Source: Pseudo-nitzschia pungens
Lineage: Eukaryota; Bacillariophyta; Bacillariophyceae; Bacillariales; Bacillariaceae
Direction: 5' to 3'
Length of the DNA: 64,000 nt
NCBI GenBank assembly: GCA_037355855.1
Contig: CM074759.1
Coordinates: 3,906,001 to 3,970,000, forward strand
A model generated the notes under the pieces. It did not search any database, was not told the DNA's origin, and saw only the letters and a program-made list of their open reading frames with translations. A program made the translations under genes and the position numbers. Below, one piece after another: positions 1 through 9,287 of the stretch (position 1 is its first letter; each line of letters begins with the position of its first letter).

Positions 1-3000
1 GTGAGCAATCTGTGCTTCCTCATTGCCATCCATGGAGATAAAAACCCCAAGGGTCTTGTCAGCATGGTCAACTTCAAACCGATCCAGGGTAGCTCGATTG
101 CCATTTTTGTCAGCAACAGAGAAGTCACCAGGCATGTCAGCAATTGAGCGATAGTCCCAACCGGATCGATTCCATTTGAAATCAATCAAATAACAGAAGG
201 ATTTGGCAGGTTCAATAGCACCACCAGTGGCAATAATCCCACCAGCCCATCTGTCAAGAGCTTCCTGAAAATCAACAGCTAATTCCTCACCAGATGTTGA
301 GGAATCAGAGCCAGCAGAAAACAAATCTGTGTCATCCACAAAGGCAAAACCCACAAGTGAAACCAGCTGCAAGGACAGGGAAGTGACAAGGTGGACACCA
401 TGCCCAGCCTGTTGCATCATCCGGAAGACAATTGTAGAAACCAAAGCCCAGAGAGTGGGACCAATACCATTGCCTTGGCCACAACCACTGAGAGGAACAG
501 GTTCATCACCATACACAGGGCCTGACCGACCAAAACCAGTTTTGATGTGGTGCTTGGCATGTTGCAGAGTAGACAGAAGAACTTCACACACATGTGCAGG
601 AACCCCAAAGCTCTGGAGAGTGAGACCGGCAATGGGATGGGAGATCCTATCATAACAGCCCTTGGCATCATTCATAGCAACAGCCCCAGATCTGCGCTTC
701 TGCCACAACACATCACATTTGAGCTTCTTGTTCAGGCAGGTGTTGATGGCCTTGTGGTGTTTCCTGCTACCATGTTGATCAACAGCCACTGCATTGGCAA
801 GTTCAGCATAGGCAAGAATGCGTCTGCCAATCATCTTATTGTTGATTTGGAACTCAGGAGACATCAACTGAATAAGCCTCATCTTATCCACTCTATATTC
901 ACCAGGTTTCTTGAAGATCTCAACATCAGTGATGACCTGCCAAGCAGAAGGAGAGAAACCAACAATCAATGGGACTGATCTCAGGAGAGTGTCAAACTTG
1001 TTCAGCTGGGGATCAAGGGCAAAAGCCTTGTGGTGTGCAAAACTCAAACAAGAAGGTTCACTGGCTGTGCGTTCCCTCTGGCATTTCCAGGCAGCAGCAT
1101 TGTCAGCTGGACACACTGAATAGTCAAAGGGAGGCAAACTCAGGATAGAGTCAGGGACTTTGAGACAAGATAGAAATTCAGAAAGGTATTTGTCAGTGGC
1201 AGGAGGAGGATTATATGTGCCATCAAGAATGTGAGGAGCAGCATGGGCAGTGCCTAGGTATCCAAAATCTTGAATGAAGGAGGGATTCATGGAAGGAGTG
1301 CCAAGACACTGCTGTTGACGCCTGACATTGGATTCAGCCATAGCTGGTACCATAGTAGACTGAGACTCCAAGACCTGTTCAACACCATCATGGCCAACTG
1401 CAATAGCCCTCAAGACAGCTGACTTGTTGACACGACCCCGAATAGACCGAGCAGCGAGGCCAAGCTCTCGTTGAAGCCGTTCCCTGCGCATCCTGGCACG
1501 GATCTGGGAAGCACTCTGGTTGTGAGGCTTGCCTTCAGCAAGAAGTGCATCCACCAGGCCTTGATTGAAGGATTCTCTCCATGAGGGGGCCAACTTCTTC
1601 ACTTCCCGGTATTGCCTGTAAGCTTGTTTCAGATGGAGGAGAGCACTGGAAAGGTCACTGTGTTCTCCTTTGTAGAGAGAAAGCTTGCAGGCCAACCTTT
1701 TCAAAACAGTATGACTGGTGGACACACCCTGTCTCAACTTAACAACACGCCTCCAAAAGTCAATTGTATCACGATAGACTTGCAGCGGGGGTGACCATGG
1801 AACCAAACCAGCTCTAGTGTGGCAGAGGTTTTGTTCAACAGAGAGCCTGAGAGAGGTGGAGGTTTCATGGAGGACTTCATATGTGGTGATGAGATCAGCG
1901 CGCACAGAAATATCCCCAGACTGAAACTTAGCCAGTAGGTGCTCCAGCTTAGCTTGGAGAGAAAACACTCCAGCCTTGAGAAAGCTGTGCCTCACACGCT
2001 TGAAATACCGTTGGCGTAAATGAGGGTGGGAGGACTGGAGTTTGGAATGAGAGAAGCTCACAGGAGGTGGCAGATGTTTGCCCATGAGGCTGCAATTACA
2101 GACTTCAATCCAAAGCAGTCTGTGGTCAGATTCCATACCATGGGCACCACCAAAGGGACAATACCCAGCCCTGAGAACATCAACATTCTCAGAGACCCAA
2201 ATGGCATCAATTGGTGTTCTGGTAGTGTTTCTGTTGTGGGTGGCAGGGGGAGAAGACTGACTATGAAGGGTAAGAATGGCCTCTCTGAAACCAAGAGCCT
2301 GGAGCTCAAAAGACAAGCCATCAGACCGAACATCAGCATTTTGATCAATCCCCAGAATGATCTGGTCACCCGCCCTCAGGCAAGCCTGAAGGGCAGCAGT
2401 CAAATCCCTGTGAAAAAGAATGCATGGATTGGGACTGAAAAGATTTTCAGCTGCTTGAAAGTAGCGGTACTGTTGATTCCAGACTGAGCCAAGATCCCTA
2501 TCATTTTCAACAGGGCAGTAGGCAGAAAACATGGTGACAGTGTAGCCATTCCTGCCCTGAAACTTGACAAAGGACCATCTTCCAAGACCAGAAGGATCAG
2601 CCCCATGAGCAACCTTGTGGGAACTGAACAATTGGTCAATGGTAAAACCTGTGCCTCCAGGCTGAAGCCATGTGCAGTCAGAAGCCTCATGCTTGTTGTT
2701 GGCAAGATAGGAAAAACTTGAAGGACAGACATTCTTCATGCGCCGATTGAAAAGATCACAGGGCAGGAGTTTGGATTCATTCAAACAATGCTCAGCAAAA
2801 AGCGCCACACTGGCGTTGCTCTTGACAAATTGACGGGAGTTGTGCTTGGACCTGGACATAAAAGCAGCTCTACGCTGAGGCCCTATGTTTTGGAAGGTGA
2901 TGATGGTGGAATTAGATGATGGAGCTTGAGGAAAAGGATGGCCAAAACTATCAGAATCCTTAGCAGCAAGAGAGTCTCCATGAAGATTTAATTGGACAAA

Positions 3001-3111
3001 ATGAGAAACAGGTGAAGAGTCGGAGGGGGAAAAGGGAGAAACAGGAGAAGCATTGATGGGATTTGGAGTGGAAGGCATCCCATCAGACCCCATACCAGAA
3101 AACCTAACCAT
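1..3111 (-). CDS. NLR-1 ORF2: endonuclease-reverse transcriptase, C-terminus cut by window edge
   Basis: The frame is open from the ATG at 3111 to base 1, about 1037 codons, and is closely similar to NLR-2 ORF2. In order it encodes an apurinic-type endonuclease domain (TPIDAIWV, then ESDHRLLW near residue 325), a long linker, and an RT with NDAKGCYDRI (motif A), SGCGQGNGIGPTLW (motif B) and FVDDTD (catalytic box). The window ends just after the RT, so RNase H and the zinc finger are not seen. The start codon lies in ATGGTTAG, which overlaps the ORF1 stop, exactly as in NLR-2. The protein would nick the target, prime on it and copy the element RNA. No internal stop was found. Confidence 0.9.
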   Translation of the reverse strand, partial: MVRFSGMGSDGMPSTPNPINASPVSPFSPSDSSPVSHFVQLNLHGDSLAAKDSDSFGHPFPQAPSSNSTIITFQNIGPQRRAAFMSRSKHNSRQFVKSNASVALFAEHCLNESKLLPCDLFNRRMKNVCPSSFSYLANNKHEASDCTWLQPGGTGFTIDQLFSSHKVAHGADPSGLGRWSFVKFQGRNGYTVTMFSAYCPVENDRDLGSVWNQQYRYFQAAENLFSPNPCILFHRDLTAALQACLRAGDQIILGIDQNADVRSDGLSFELQALGFREAILTLHSQSSPPATHNRNTTRTPIDAIWVSENVDVLRAGYCPFGGAHGMESDHRLLWIEVCNCSLMGKHLPPPVSFSHSKLQSSHPHLRQRYFKRVRHSFLKAGVFSLQAKLEHLLAKFQSGDISVRADLITTYEVLHETSTSLRLSVEQNLCHTRAGLVPWSPPLQVYRDTIDFWRRVVKLRQGVSTSHTVLKRLACKLSLYKGEHSDLSSALLHLKQAYRQYREVKKLAPSWRESFNQGLVDALLAEGKPHNQSASQIRARMRRERLQRELGLAARSIRGRVNKSAVLRAIAVGHDGVEQVLESQSTMVPAMAESNVRRQQQCLGTPSMNPSFIQDFGYLGTAHAAPHILDGTYNPPPATDKYLSEFLSCLKVPDSILSLPPFDYSVCPADNAAAWKCQRERTASEPSCLSFAHHKAFALDPQLNKFDTLLRSVPLIVGFSPSAWQVITDVEIFKKPGEYRVDKMRLIQLMSPEFQINNKMIGRRILAYAELANAVAVDQHGSRKHHKAINTCLNKKLKCDVLWQKRRSGAVAMNDAKGCYDRISHPIAGLTLQSFGVPAHVCEVLLSTLQHAKHHIKTGFGRSGPVYGDEPVPLSGCGQGNGIGPTLWALVSTIVFRMMQQAGHGVHLVTSLSLQLVSLVGFAFVDDTDLFSAGSDSSTSGEELAVDFQEALDRWAGGIIATGGAIEPAKSFCYLIDFKWNRSGWDYRSIADMPGDFSVADKNGNRATLDRFEVDHADKTLGVFISMDGNEEAQIAH

Positions 3112-5917
3112 GATCAGAAGGAAACCGAGTCTGTCGCACGGTTGAAAAGGTTGCCGGAGCGGACTTGGTAGAGGCATTGGCATGGCTCAAATCACTGACA
3201 CTAGCATCAGTGTTAGGAGAAAAGGCAATGGCAGCCAAACCAACCCGCAAAGAAGAGGCCACTTCATCCCCAACACCAGGTTTGTCTACAGGCTGGTCAG
3301 CATGACCCTCAGTAGGGGAAGCACCAGGCAAAGAGGTAGAGGGAGATGCACCATCTGCAGAACCCTGAGTAGTTGCAGCTGGAGCAGCAGTAGTTGGAGC
3401 CTGAGCGGCAGTGAGGTTAGAGGTACCAGTGGCTAGAGTATCCATGGATTGGGAATCATCAAATCCACCACCACCACTGTCAGCACGTGCTTGGAGGTTG
3501 AAGTGCAAATCTAGATCAAAAGTTAGGTCTGGAGCAAGGTCAACTGACAAATCATCATCAACAAATTCCCAATCCCTTGCATCACCATCACCAAAAAAGG
3601 GAAGAGAGTCATCCTGTATCTGGTCAGCAGCAGGAGCAGTCTCCACAACACATTTGGCAGTTTCATCCCAGTGAAAGGCTTCCATTTCAGTCAAGCACTC
3701 AGAAGAGAACCACTGGCGAACACAGGAACCATACTGTGCTTCCAAAAAAATAGGCAGGAAAGACAACATGGCCGTGGCTTCAGCCTTGGTAGTGGTGTTG
3801 TACAAAGCAAGAATTTCACCCCGGTAGGAGCTAGTATCAACTGAAAGGAACAGGGGCCAGGACCAATTGTCACGCGTTCGTATACCCATTAACACTCGGC
3901 GCAGAGTCTTCAAACCCAAGCCCTGTCCCAAATCAACAGGAAGGTCAAGATCAACAACACCCAGAACAGGAGCAGTCTCATGGCTTTCAATAAACTTGGA
4001 CTGTCGGTACTTGGCTTGTTTCACAGTCTTGAGCTTGGAGGGAGGGAGGGGTCTGTCAGAGGGGTTGGTGGCTGTCTCAATAAACTTGTAGAATTTACCA
4101 TCAGGGAGGGATGCAATGTCAGAAGGCTTGCACCTGTTGAACTGACCTTTGAGCAGCTTGACAGTTTGGGCTCGCTTGGTAGCATCACAAAGGACATGAG
4201 CAGCTGAGACAGGATTGGGATCAGGGGATCTGGAGTTGTCCAGGCTGATGTTCTTCCGGATAACAGAAATTGGAAAGGCTTGAAACCTGGGATGGGTCTG
4301 AAGTAATGCATTGTAGTGATCAAGATCAAAACTCTGCATGTAAGATCCAAGGAGGAAACCACAGGTGACAATAACTGGAGCCTGGATATGATCATACTTC
4401 AAGTCCATGTCACGATCCCTGAGTCTCTGAAGCAAAGGTGTAGATAGGAGAGTCTTCAAAGAAACACTGTGCCCAACAAAGAACCTTAAATGGGGGGCAG
4501 TTCTGCTGCGAAGCCACAGCTGAGCGACATACAACTCCAAGGTTTTTCTGTCTGGGAGGGTAGTCCACATCTTGGTGACAGGCTTGGCTTTGGGGTTGAG
4601 CCTAGCTCTGGAAGGAAAAACATAGAGCACCAGGCGCTTGTCAACTTTCCAGAGCAATTCCAGGGCTTCCTTGAGAGACTTAAGCAGTTCATCATACAGC
4701 TCCCCAGGGTGTTGAGACATGAGCTGGGGAAGGGAAAGTGTTACATATGAACTGTGAGAACACTTGGAACCTTCAGTGACATCTACTGGAGACCTGGAAT
4801 CACTAGAGCAAACCCCTCGGCGCTGGAGAAAATGCCCATCAGAAGAGGACAACACAGTGGCACCACCTAGACCAGGAAGAAAGGAAACTGATCTGGAGCT
4901 GGAAGCAACACCCCCTGCTGCAGGAGCAGGAGCGGGCGGCCTCTGCTTGAAATGCCAGTGTGATCCAAGTGCTTGGTTAGCTGCCAACCAAACTTTTCCT
5001 TCAGTGCTGGGCAAAAGGTTGCCTTCACAGTAAAAGGTTTCAAAACACTCAGGGGACATCTTGGCTAAACCAATAAGACATCTCTTCAGAGCATGACCAG
5101 AAGGTTGCTTAGTCCAGTCGGCAGAGTCTTGAAAGCATATAGATGCAAGGGAAACCAGGGACTCGACAGAAGCAGTTCTCCAATCAGGGTTGTCAGGATA
5201 AGCTTGCGAATAAACTGGAGGAATAGCGGACTGACAGACATCGTGGATGGATTTCTTGTCATTCCCATCCTTCGTGCTGAAAAAGTGAGTGGGACTTGGA
5301 CACCCAGTCCATAGCCAGGATCCTGTTGGAGTTTTGCGAAGAGCTTGGATCGGGGTGGGAATGGAAGCACGACCAGCAAAAGGCCCCTGACCATAGAAGC
5401 ACCAGAGGAAGGATTCTGAATGAGACTTATTGGCAGCAGCCAGGGCTGTCTTGCGCAGAGTATGTCGTTCTGCAGATGGTGTGTCAGAAAGAAATGCAAG
5501 AGTAGCTTGTTTCAGACTAGACTTGGAAGGAGAGACCTTGGAAGGAGGGTGCTTAGTGTCTGAGTGCTCAGAGCCTGGCTGCCCATCACCTGACTGGCCA
5601 CTGCCTGACTGCCCACTGCTAGACTGCTCACTGCCTGATTGCCCAGGGCTGGACTGCTCAGTGCCTGACGGATTTGTGCTCATGTCTACATCATCACGCT
5701 CACCAATAGACACAGCAGAAGTGAAGGACATATCATCATCAGAAGAGGAGGCTAACTGGGGGGAATCTCTGGCTGGAAGGGGGGAAGGGGTGGCCGGAGC
5801 AGAGGAACCAGCGACAGGTGGTTGGCGTGAAGGAGTCCCCACAAAAGCGCGTTTGTTTGTAGGAGTGGCAGGCAAGGGAGGCCTTTTACGCCCGGAAGCT
5901 GGAGGGGGAGGAGGCAT
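3104..5917 (-). CDS. NLR-1 ORF1 protein (937 aa), presumed RNA-binding partner
   Basis: This is an intact frame starting MPPPPPASGRKRPPLPATP. The N-terminus is proline-rich and basic, with possible nuclear-localisation runs. Residues about 85-115 are a Ser/Gly/Gln-rich repeat tract (SGSGQSGDGQPGSEHSD). A long conserved domain of unknown type follows (FLWCFYGQGPFAGR, WLWTGCPSPTHFF, LIGLAKMSPECFETFYCEG). Near the C-terminus is an acidic stretch (DDDLSVDLAPDLTFDLDLHF). No CCHC knuckle or RRM was recognised, so the RNA-binding role is inferred only from its position before ORF2. It is 54 aa shorter than the NLR-2 copy, mainly in the repeat tract. Confidence 0.85.
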   Translation of the reverse strand: MPPPPPASGRKRPPLPATPTNKRAFVGTPSRQPPVAGSSAPATPSPLPARDSPQLASSSDDDMSFTSAVSIGERDDVDMSTNPSGTEQSSPGQSGSEQSSSGQSGSGQSGDGQPGSEHSDTKHPPSKVSPSKSSLKQATLAFLSDTPSAERHTLRKTALAAANKSHSESFLWCFYGQGPFAGRASIPTPIQALRKTPTGSWLWTGCPSPTHFFSTKDGNDKKSIHDVCQSAIPPVYSQAYPDNPDWRTASVESLVSLASICFQDSADWTKQPSGHALKRCLIGLAKMSPECFETFYCEGNLLPSTEGKVWLAANQALGSHWHFKQRPPAPAPAAGGVASSSRSVSFLPGLGGATVLSSSDGHFLQRRGVCSSDSRSPVDVTEGSKCSHSSYVTLSLPQLMSQHPGELYDELLKSLKEALELLWKVDKRLVLYVFPSRARLNPKAKPVTKMWTTLPDRKTLELYVAQLWLRSRTAPHLRFFVGHSVSLKTLLSTPLLQRLRDRDMDLKYDHIQAPVIVTCGFLLGSYMQSFDLDHYNALLQTHPRFQAFPISVIRKNISLDNSRSPDPNPVSAAHVLCDATKRAQTVKLLKGQFNRCKPSDIASLPDGKFYKFIETATNPSDRPLPPSKLKTVKQAKYRQSKFIESHETAPVLGVVDLDLPVDLGQGLGLKTLRRVLMGIRTRDNWSWPLFLSVDTSSYRGEILALYNTTTKAEATAMLSFLPIFLEAQYGSCVRQWFSSECLTEMEAFHWDETAKCVVETAPAADQIQDDSLPFFGDGDARDWEFVDDDLSVDLAPDLTFDLDLHFNLQARADSGGGGFDDSQSMDTLATGTSNLTAAQAPTTAAPAATTQGSADGASPSTSLPGASPTEGHADQPVDKPGVGDEVASSLRVGLAAIAFSPNTDASVSDLSHANASTKSAPATFSTVRQTRFPSDHG

Positions 5918-7657
5918 GGTGGGGCTAGTATAGGCTTATTAGGCGTGTTGGCTTGGTGTTGGCTTGGACGCAGGTAGGCTGTCAGTGTTTACCTGTATGT
6001 AGAGGTACAGCTGGGGGTAGCAATTTTTGCTAAAAAACGAGCAAAAATTGTCTCACACTTGGAGGGGGGAAAACTCTGCGCGAAAATTGTGCAAATTTGA
6101 ACAATTTTACTCCTACGGTAGCACTGGTACTACTCTGCAAATCGTGTAGTGAAAATTGTGCAAATTTGAACAATTTTTTTTTTTTTTTTTAACTACTGCA
6201 GATTGTGTAGATGCAAATTCGAATCAGATATGATTCGAATTGCAACACAGCAGCCCACTGGGGAAGGGGAAGCAATCGTGTAGTAGCTTGCAACCAAGGT
6301 ACAGGTACTGCAAATCGTGTAGATGCAAATTCGAACCAGATATGATTCGAATTGGAATACAGCAGCCCACCAGGGAAGCTTGTACCTTGAAAACAGGGGC
6401 TTTAGTAGGAACACTTAGGGACCGGGGGATATCACTGACAGGGCACACTTAAAAGGCTCAGGAGGGAACTTGAAGTTCAAACTCGCGAGTACTTATAAGT
6501 GGAAACAGTATCCAGGGGCAATTGGCTTGAAAACAGGAACCTTGAGCGAGACACTTAAGGACCAGGGAAACAGTGGAAACAGTATCCAGGGGCAATTGGC
6601 TTGAAAACAGGAACCTTGAGCGAGACACTTAGAGACCAGGGAAGCTGCTTGCTTGAAAACAGGCACAAGACTCGCGTATAATTAGGGACCAGGGGAGCTG
6701 CTTGCCTGACAACAGGGGCTTATGTAGAAAGACCTATGAAACAGGGGGAGGCTTGTGTCTTGGAAACAGTGTCGCACTTGAAGTTCAAGTTGGGGGTGCT
6801 TAATAGCCAAAACACTTAGGGATCAGGGACCTCGCAAACACTTAGGGACCAGGGAAACTTTAGTCTTGAAAACAAGGGGCGATAGTAGCTGTAGTCTTGG
6901 AAACAAGAGTGCACTAAGTAGGAGGTACTTAGGGATCGGTTGGTCTTGGCTTGAAAACAGATGTATTAGGGGGGGCCTTAAGCGAAAATACTTAGGGAGT
7001 AGGGGGCTTGGCGAGAAAACAGGGTAGCTCTTAAGTGATAGACACTTAAAGAACAGGGGGGCTGTGGGCTTGAAAATAGGGAGGAAACTGGAAGATATGC
7101 TCGCGCGAACTTGCAAATACTTAAGGATCAGCGCGTAGGAACCTTCTAGAAGGGGGGGTATGTATGTGTTCGACAACTTCAACTTGAAAAGACTTAGGGA
7201 GCTCAGCAAGGAACCTTGAAGAATGTAGAACGTTAAGTGGATATCACTTAAGGGGCTTGAAAGACTGTATAGCGTTAAATAATAAGACAGCTTGAAAACA
7301 GATCGAAAAACAAACCGAGCTCGGAGACAAAGCGGAAACGAAACAGGTGGCTCCTGTAGAATTAGTACTGGATGTGCTGTAGAAAATTATGTGTCCTTGT
7401 TTGCTTGTTGCTGCCGAAGCGAATCGACCGACTGGCAGGAAAACAAGCAACCAAAGCAACCAAAGGAAGCAAGGGACAGCCAAACAAACAGCAGAATCAG
7501 ATAGGGGAGGTCTCTGTTAATAGGTGTAGTGCTTGGTGTTGTTGTAGGAGCTTTAGAAGTGAGGGAGATATCAAAGGGAAATTGTGTGTAGAAAACTACG
7601 TGTTTTAAGTACTGGAACATCGGAACGTCGGACAAAATCACGCGTTGCAAAATTGTG
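5918..7657 (-). repeat. NLR-1 5' UTR with degenerate hairpin-type repeats
   Basis: About 1.7 kb without a credible ORF. On the plus strand it is built from imperfect repeats of the form ACTTAGGGACCAGGGA followed by GCTTGAAAACAGG, spaced tens of bases apart. Nearer ORF1 there are repeats of AAATTTGAACAATTTT and a poly-T run at about 6176-6190. The same modules recur in the 5' UTR of NLR-2 and, more regularly, in NLR-4. It probably carries the internal promoter, as in other non-LTR elements; that is inference. Confidence 0.75.
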
Positions 7658-8353
7658 CATGAATCTCCGAAGGAGAATATACGAGCGCTTCCCATTGGTG
7701 TCATTGCCAAAGATTTTGAGCTTGAGGACATGCATGCATTCCTCGATGACATCCTTCCTGTATTCCTGTGATTTGTAGTACTGGGTGAAGGCGTCTGCTA
7801 CCCTTTTCTTTGGGATTGGAGAACCGAGGTCGTCGACCTCTGGTTCTTTGTCCGATTTCGCCGTAGCTGTGTCGGTTTTGTCGGCGCTGGGAGATTTCTC
7901 CGTTGCCTTCTCCTTGGAGGCTCCCGTGGGAGTTTCGATGGCGTCTTGCCCCATCGATAGGAGTATGTTGCTGGCTTGATCATGCTTTTCAATTTCCTGG
8001 ATCTTTTTCAGTACCAGTTTGTTATTGTGGATCTTGTGGTTCGGTTCGGCGTAGTAGGTCCGAGCAAGTGTCCTCTGGACGAGGGACAGTGCCTCCCCCA
8101 AGAGGATCCTTTGTAGGACGTCCAGTTTCTGGTCTCCTTGGAGTTTGTCATTGCCAGAAATTTTCTGGTCAAAGTCTCTCTTCCAGATAATGAAGAGTTC
8201 CGGTCTTTCAGTGCCGGTGAGGACTTTCAGGTAGTCGCTGAATGTGACGCCGCCCTTTTCACTGTCTACACTCATCTTCACGGTGGTGGCATCTTCCGGC
8301 CAGTCCTCCCGGGTGATGTTGAATGGTTTCAGTTTGGTTCCTTTCGTTGCCAT
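7658..8353 (-). pseudogene. Gyp-B gag, N-terminal 232 codons, interrupted by NLR-1
   Basis: The ATG at 8353 opens a frame beginning MATKGTKLKPFNITREDW, with a helix-rich N-terminal half (LFIIWKRDFDQKISGND, LDVLQRILLGEALSLVQRTL) and a Lys/Ser/Thr-rich linker (ASKEKATEKSPSADKTDTAT). At 7658 the frame runs into the 5' end of NLR-1 and soon stops. The Gag role is inferred from its place directly downstream of a 5' LTR and leader. No zinc knuckle is present in the surviving part. In life it would form the virus-like particle. Confidence 0.6.
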
Positions 8354-9098
8354 GGATGGTTAATCAGTTTTTCTATTAAGATTATTTTAGTTACACTATT
8401 TGTTATCCTATTGCTTTGTGCTGAACTGAGCAAGAATGATTGCTCCAGTGCTTCCAGTTTTTAGTTCCGGATTAGGCTGTTCTCGTGATAACTCGTGTTA
8501 TAACTGATTTTCCCCCTGGTTTGTTCAGTGGTGGGAGTTGTTTCTCTCTTTAGCTCCCGGGAATCCTGTGGCTCCCCGGAGTTGTTTCTGTTTTTATTTC
8601 GTGGGATTTGATTCCCGTGGTTCTCCGGCGTTGCCTCTCTATTAAGCAATCACCGGGCCGGTCCCACTTCCCGTTTTCCCGTGGGATTAGTGGTGTTTGG
8701 ATATTTATTATATACCTTCCCGGATATCCGTATATTTCGGTTTTGGTTGGCATACCCTCTTCGGTCTGTCCATCCACTCAGTGTTGGTCCAATTAGTCCA
8801 CTCACTGGATTATGTGTCACTTTTTCAGTGTGTATTTTCGAATTTTTTGATTATTTCTGCTGTCGACCATGGTCCTGTTTAGGTCCTTAGGTGTTTCTGT
8901 TGCTGCTGCTGCTCCCTCTGATGGAGCTAACAACTGCTGGGGTCGGTCTTCCTTAGTGCTGCAGACACTGGATATCCTTCTCCCTGTTTTGCTTCTCTGC
9001 GCCTCCATTTCTGGCAGTCTTTGGGTCCCGTCGGCGCCTTGGTCGATCGGTCCCTTTGCTGCTCATGGTCATCAGCGCTCAGCTTGATTTTAAAATCA
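8354..9098 (-). other. Gyp-B leader between 5' LTR and gag
   Basis: A stretch of 745 bases with only short, unconvincing ORFs. The first 14 internal bases form the perfect palindrome listed separately. No TGG-type tRNA primer site was seen at the LTR edge. Nothing else recognised. Confidence 0.5.
9085..9098 (-). promoter_or_regulatory. Palindrome TGATTTTAAAATCA at the primer-site position of Gyp-B
   Basis: A perfect 14-bp palindrome that begins at the first internal base after the 5' LTR, where the primer-binding site is expected. See the findings for the same arrangement in two other LTR families. Confidence 0.7.
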
Positions 9099-9287
9099 TG
9101 CCATACCCCGGGTCTACTAGTGATTAGAATAGTAGTGATATGCAAATTGTGAGCTCTAGTGGTTAGTCTATCTGCTACAGTTCTAAGAGCTCTCTGGATC
9201 GGCGATGCTGTCGACTCGCCGATTGTTTTTATCCCTATCCTTAATCCAGTCCCGTGTGTCCTCGTGACTGTATTCTGGTGCACGGCA
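9099..9287 (-). repeat. Gyp-B 5' LTR (189 bp)
   Basis: On the minus strand it begins TGCCGTGCACC and ends GGGGTATGGCA, giving TG...CA termini. It pairs with 28163-28329: nearly identical over about 70 bp at the inner end, then diverged and gapped. Such divergence suggests separate, older insertions. Confidence 0.8.

Larger units (their letters stand above)
1..7657 (-). mobile_element. Non-LTR retrotransposon NLR-1, 3' end outside window
   Basis: Read on the minus strand this element has a repeat-rich 5' UTR (7657-5918), ORF1 (5917-3104) and ORF2 (from 3111 to the window edge). Its 5' boundary is placed where the Gyp-B gag frame stops matching and a sequence shared with the 5' ends of NLR-2 (14225) and NLR-4 (55978) begins; that shared stretch contains TTTTGTCCGACGTTCC. 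It is inserted in the gag of Gyp-B. Both ORFs are open as far as seen, so this may be the most intact copy here. Its 3' end and target duplication lie outside the window. Confidence 0.9.
7658..9287 (-). mobile_element. 5' part of Ty3/gypsy element Gyp-B (copy b), cut by NLR-1
   Basis: In minus-strand order: 5' LTR (9287-9099), leader (9098-8354), gag (8353-7658), then NLR-1. The rest of the element lies beyond the left edge of the window. The LTR belongs to the same family as the LTR at 28163-28329, which follows a gypsy pol, and this is the basis for assigning it to gypsy. The outer flank at 9288 is NLR-3. Confidence 0.7.

Noticed and set aside
6823..7209. 128-codon minus ORF in the NLR-1 5' UTR
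   Set aside because: Made of the UTR repeat units, with no counterpart frame in NLR-2 or NLR-4.
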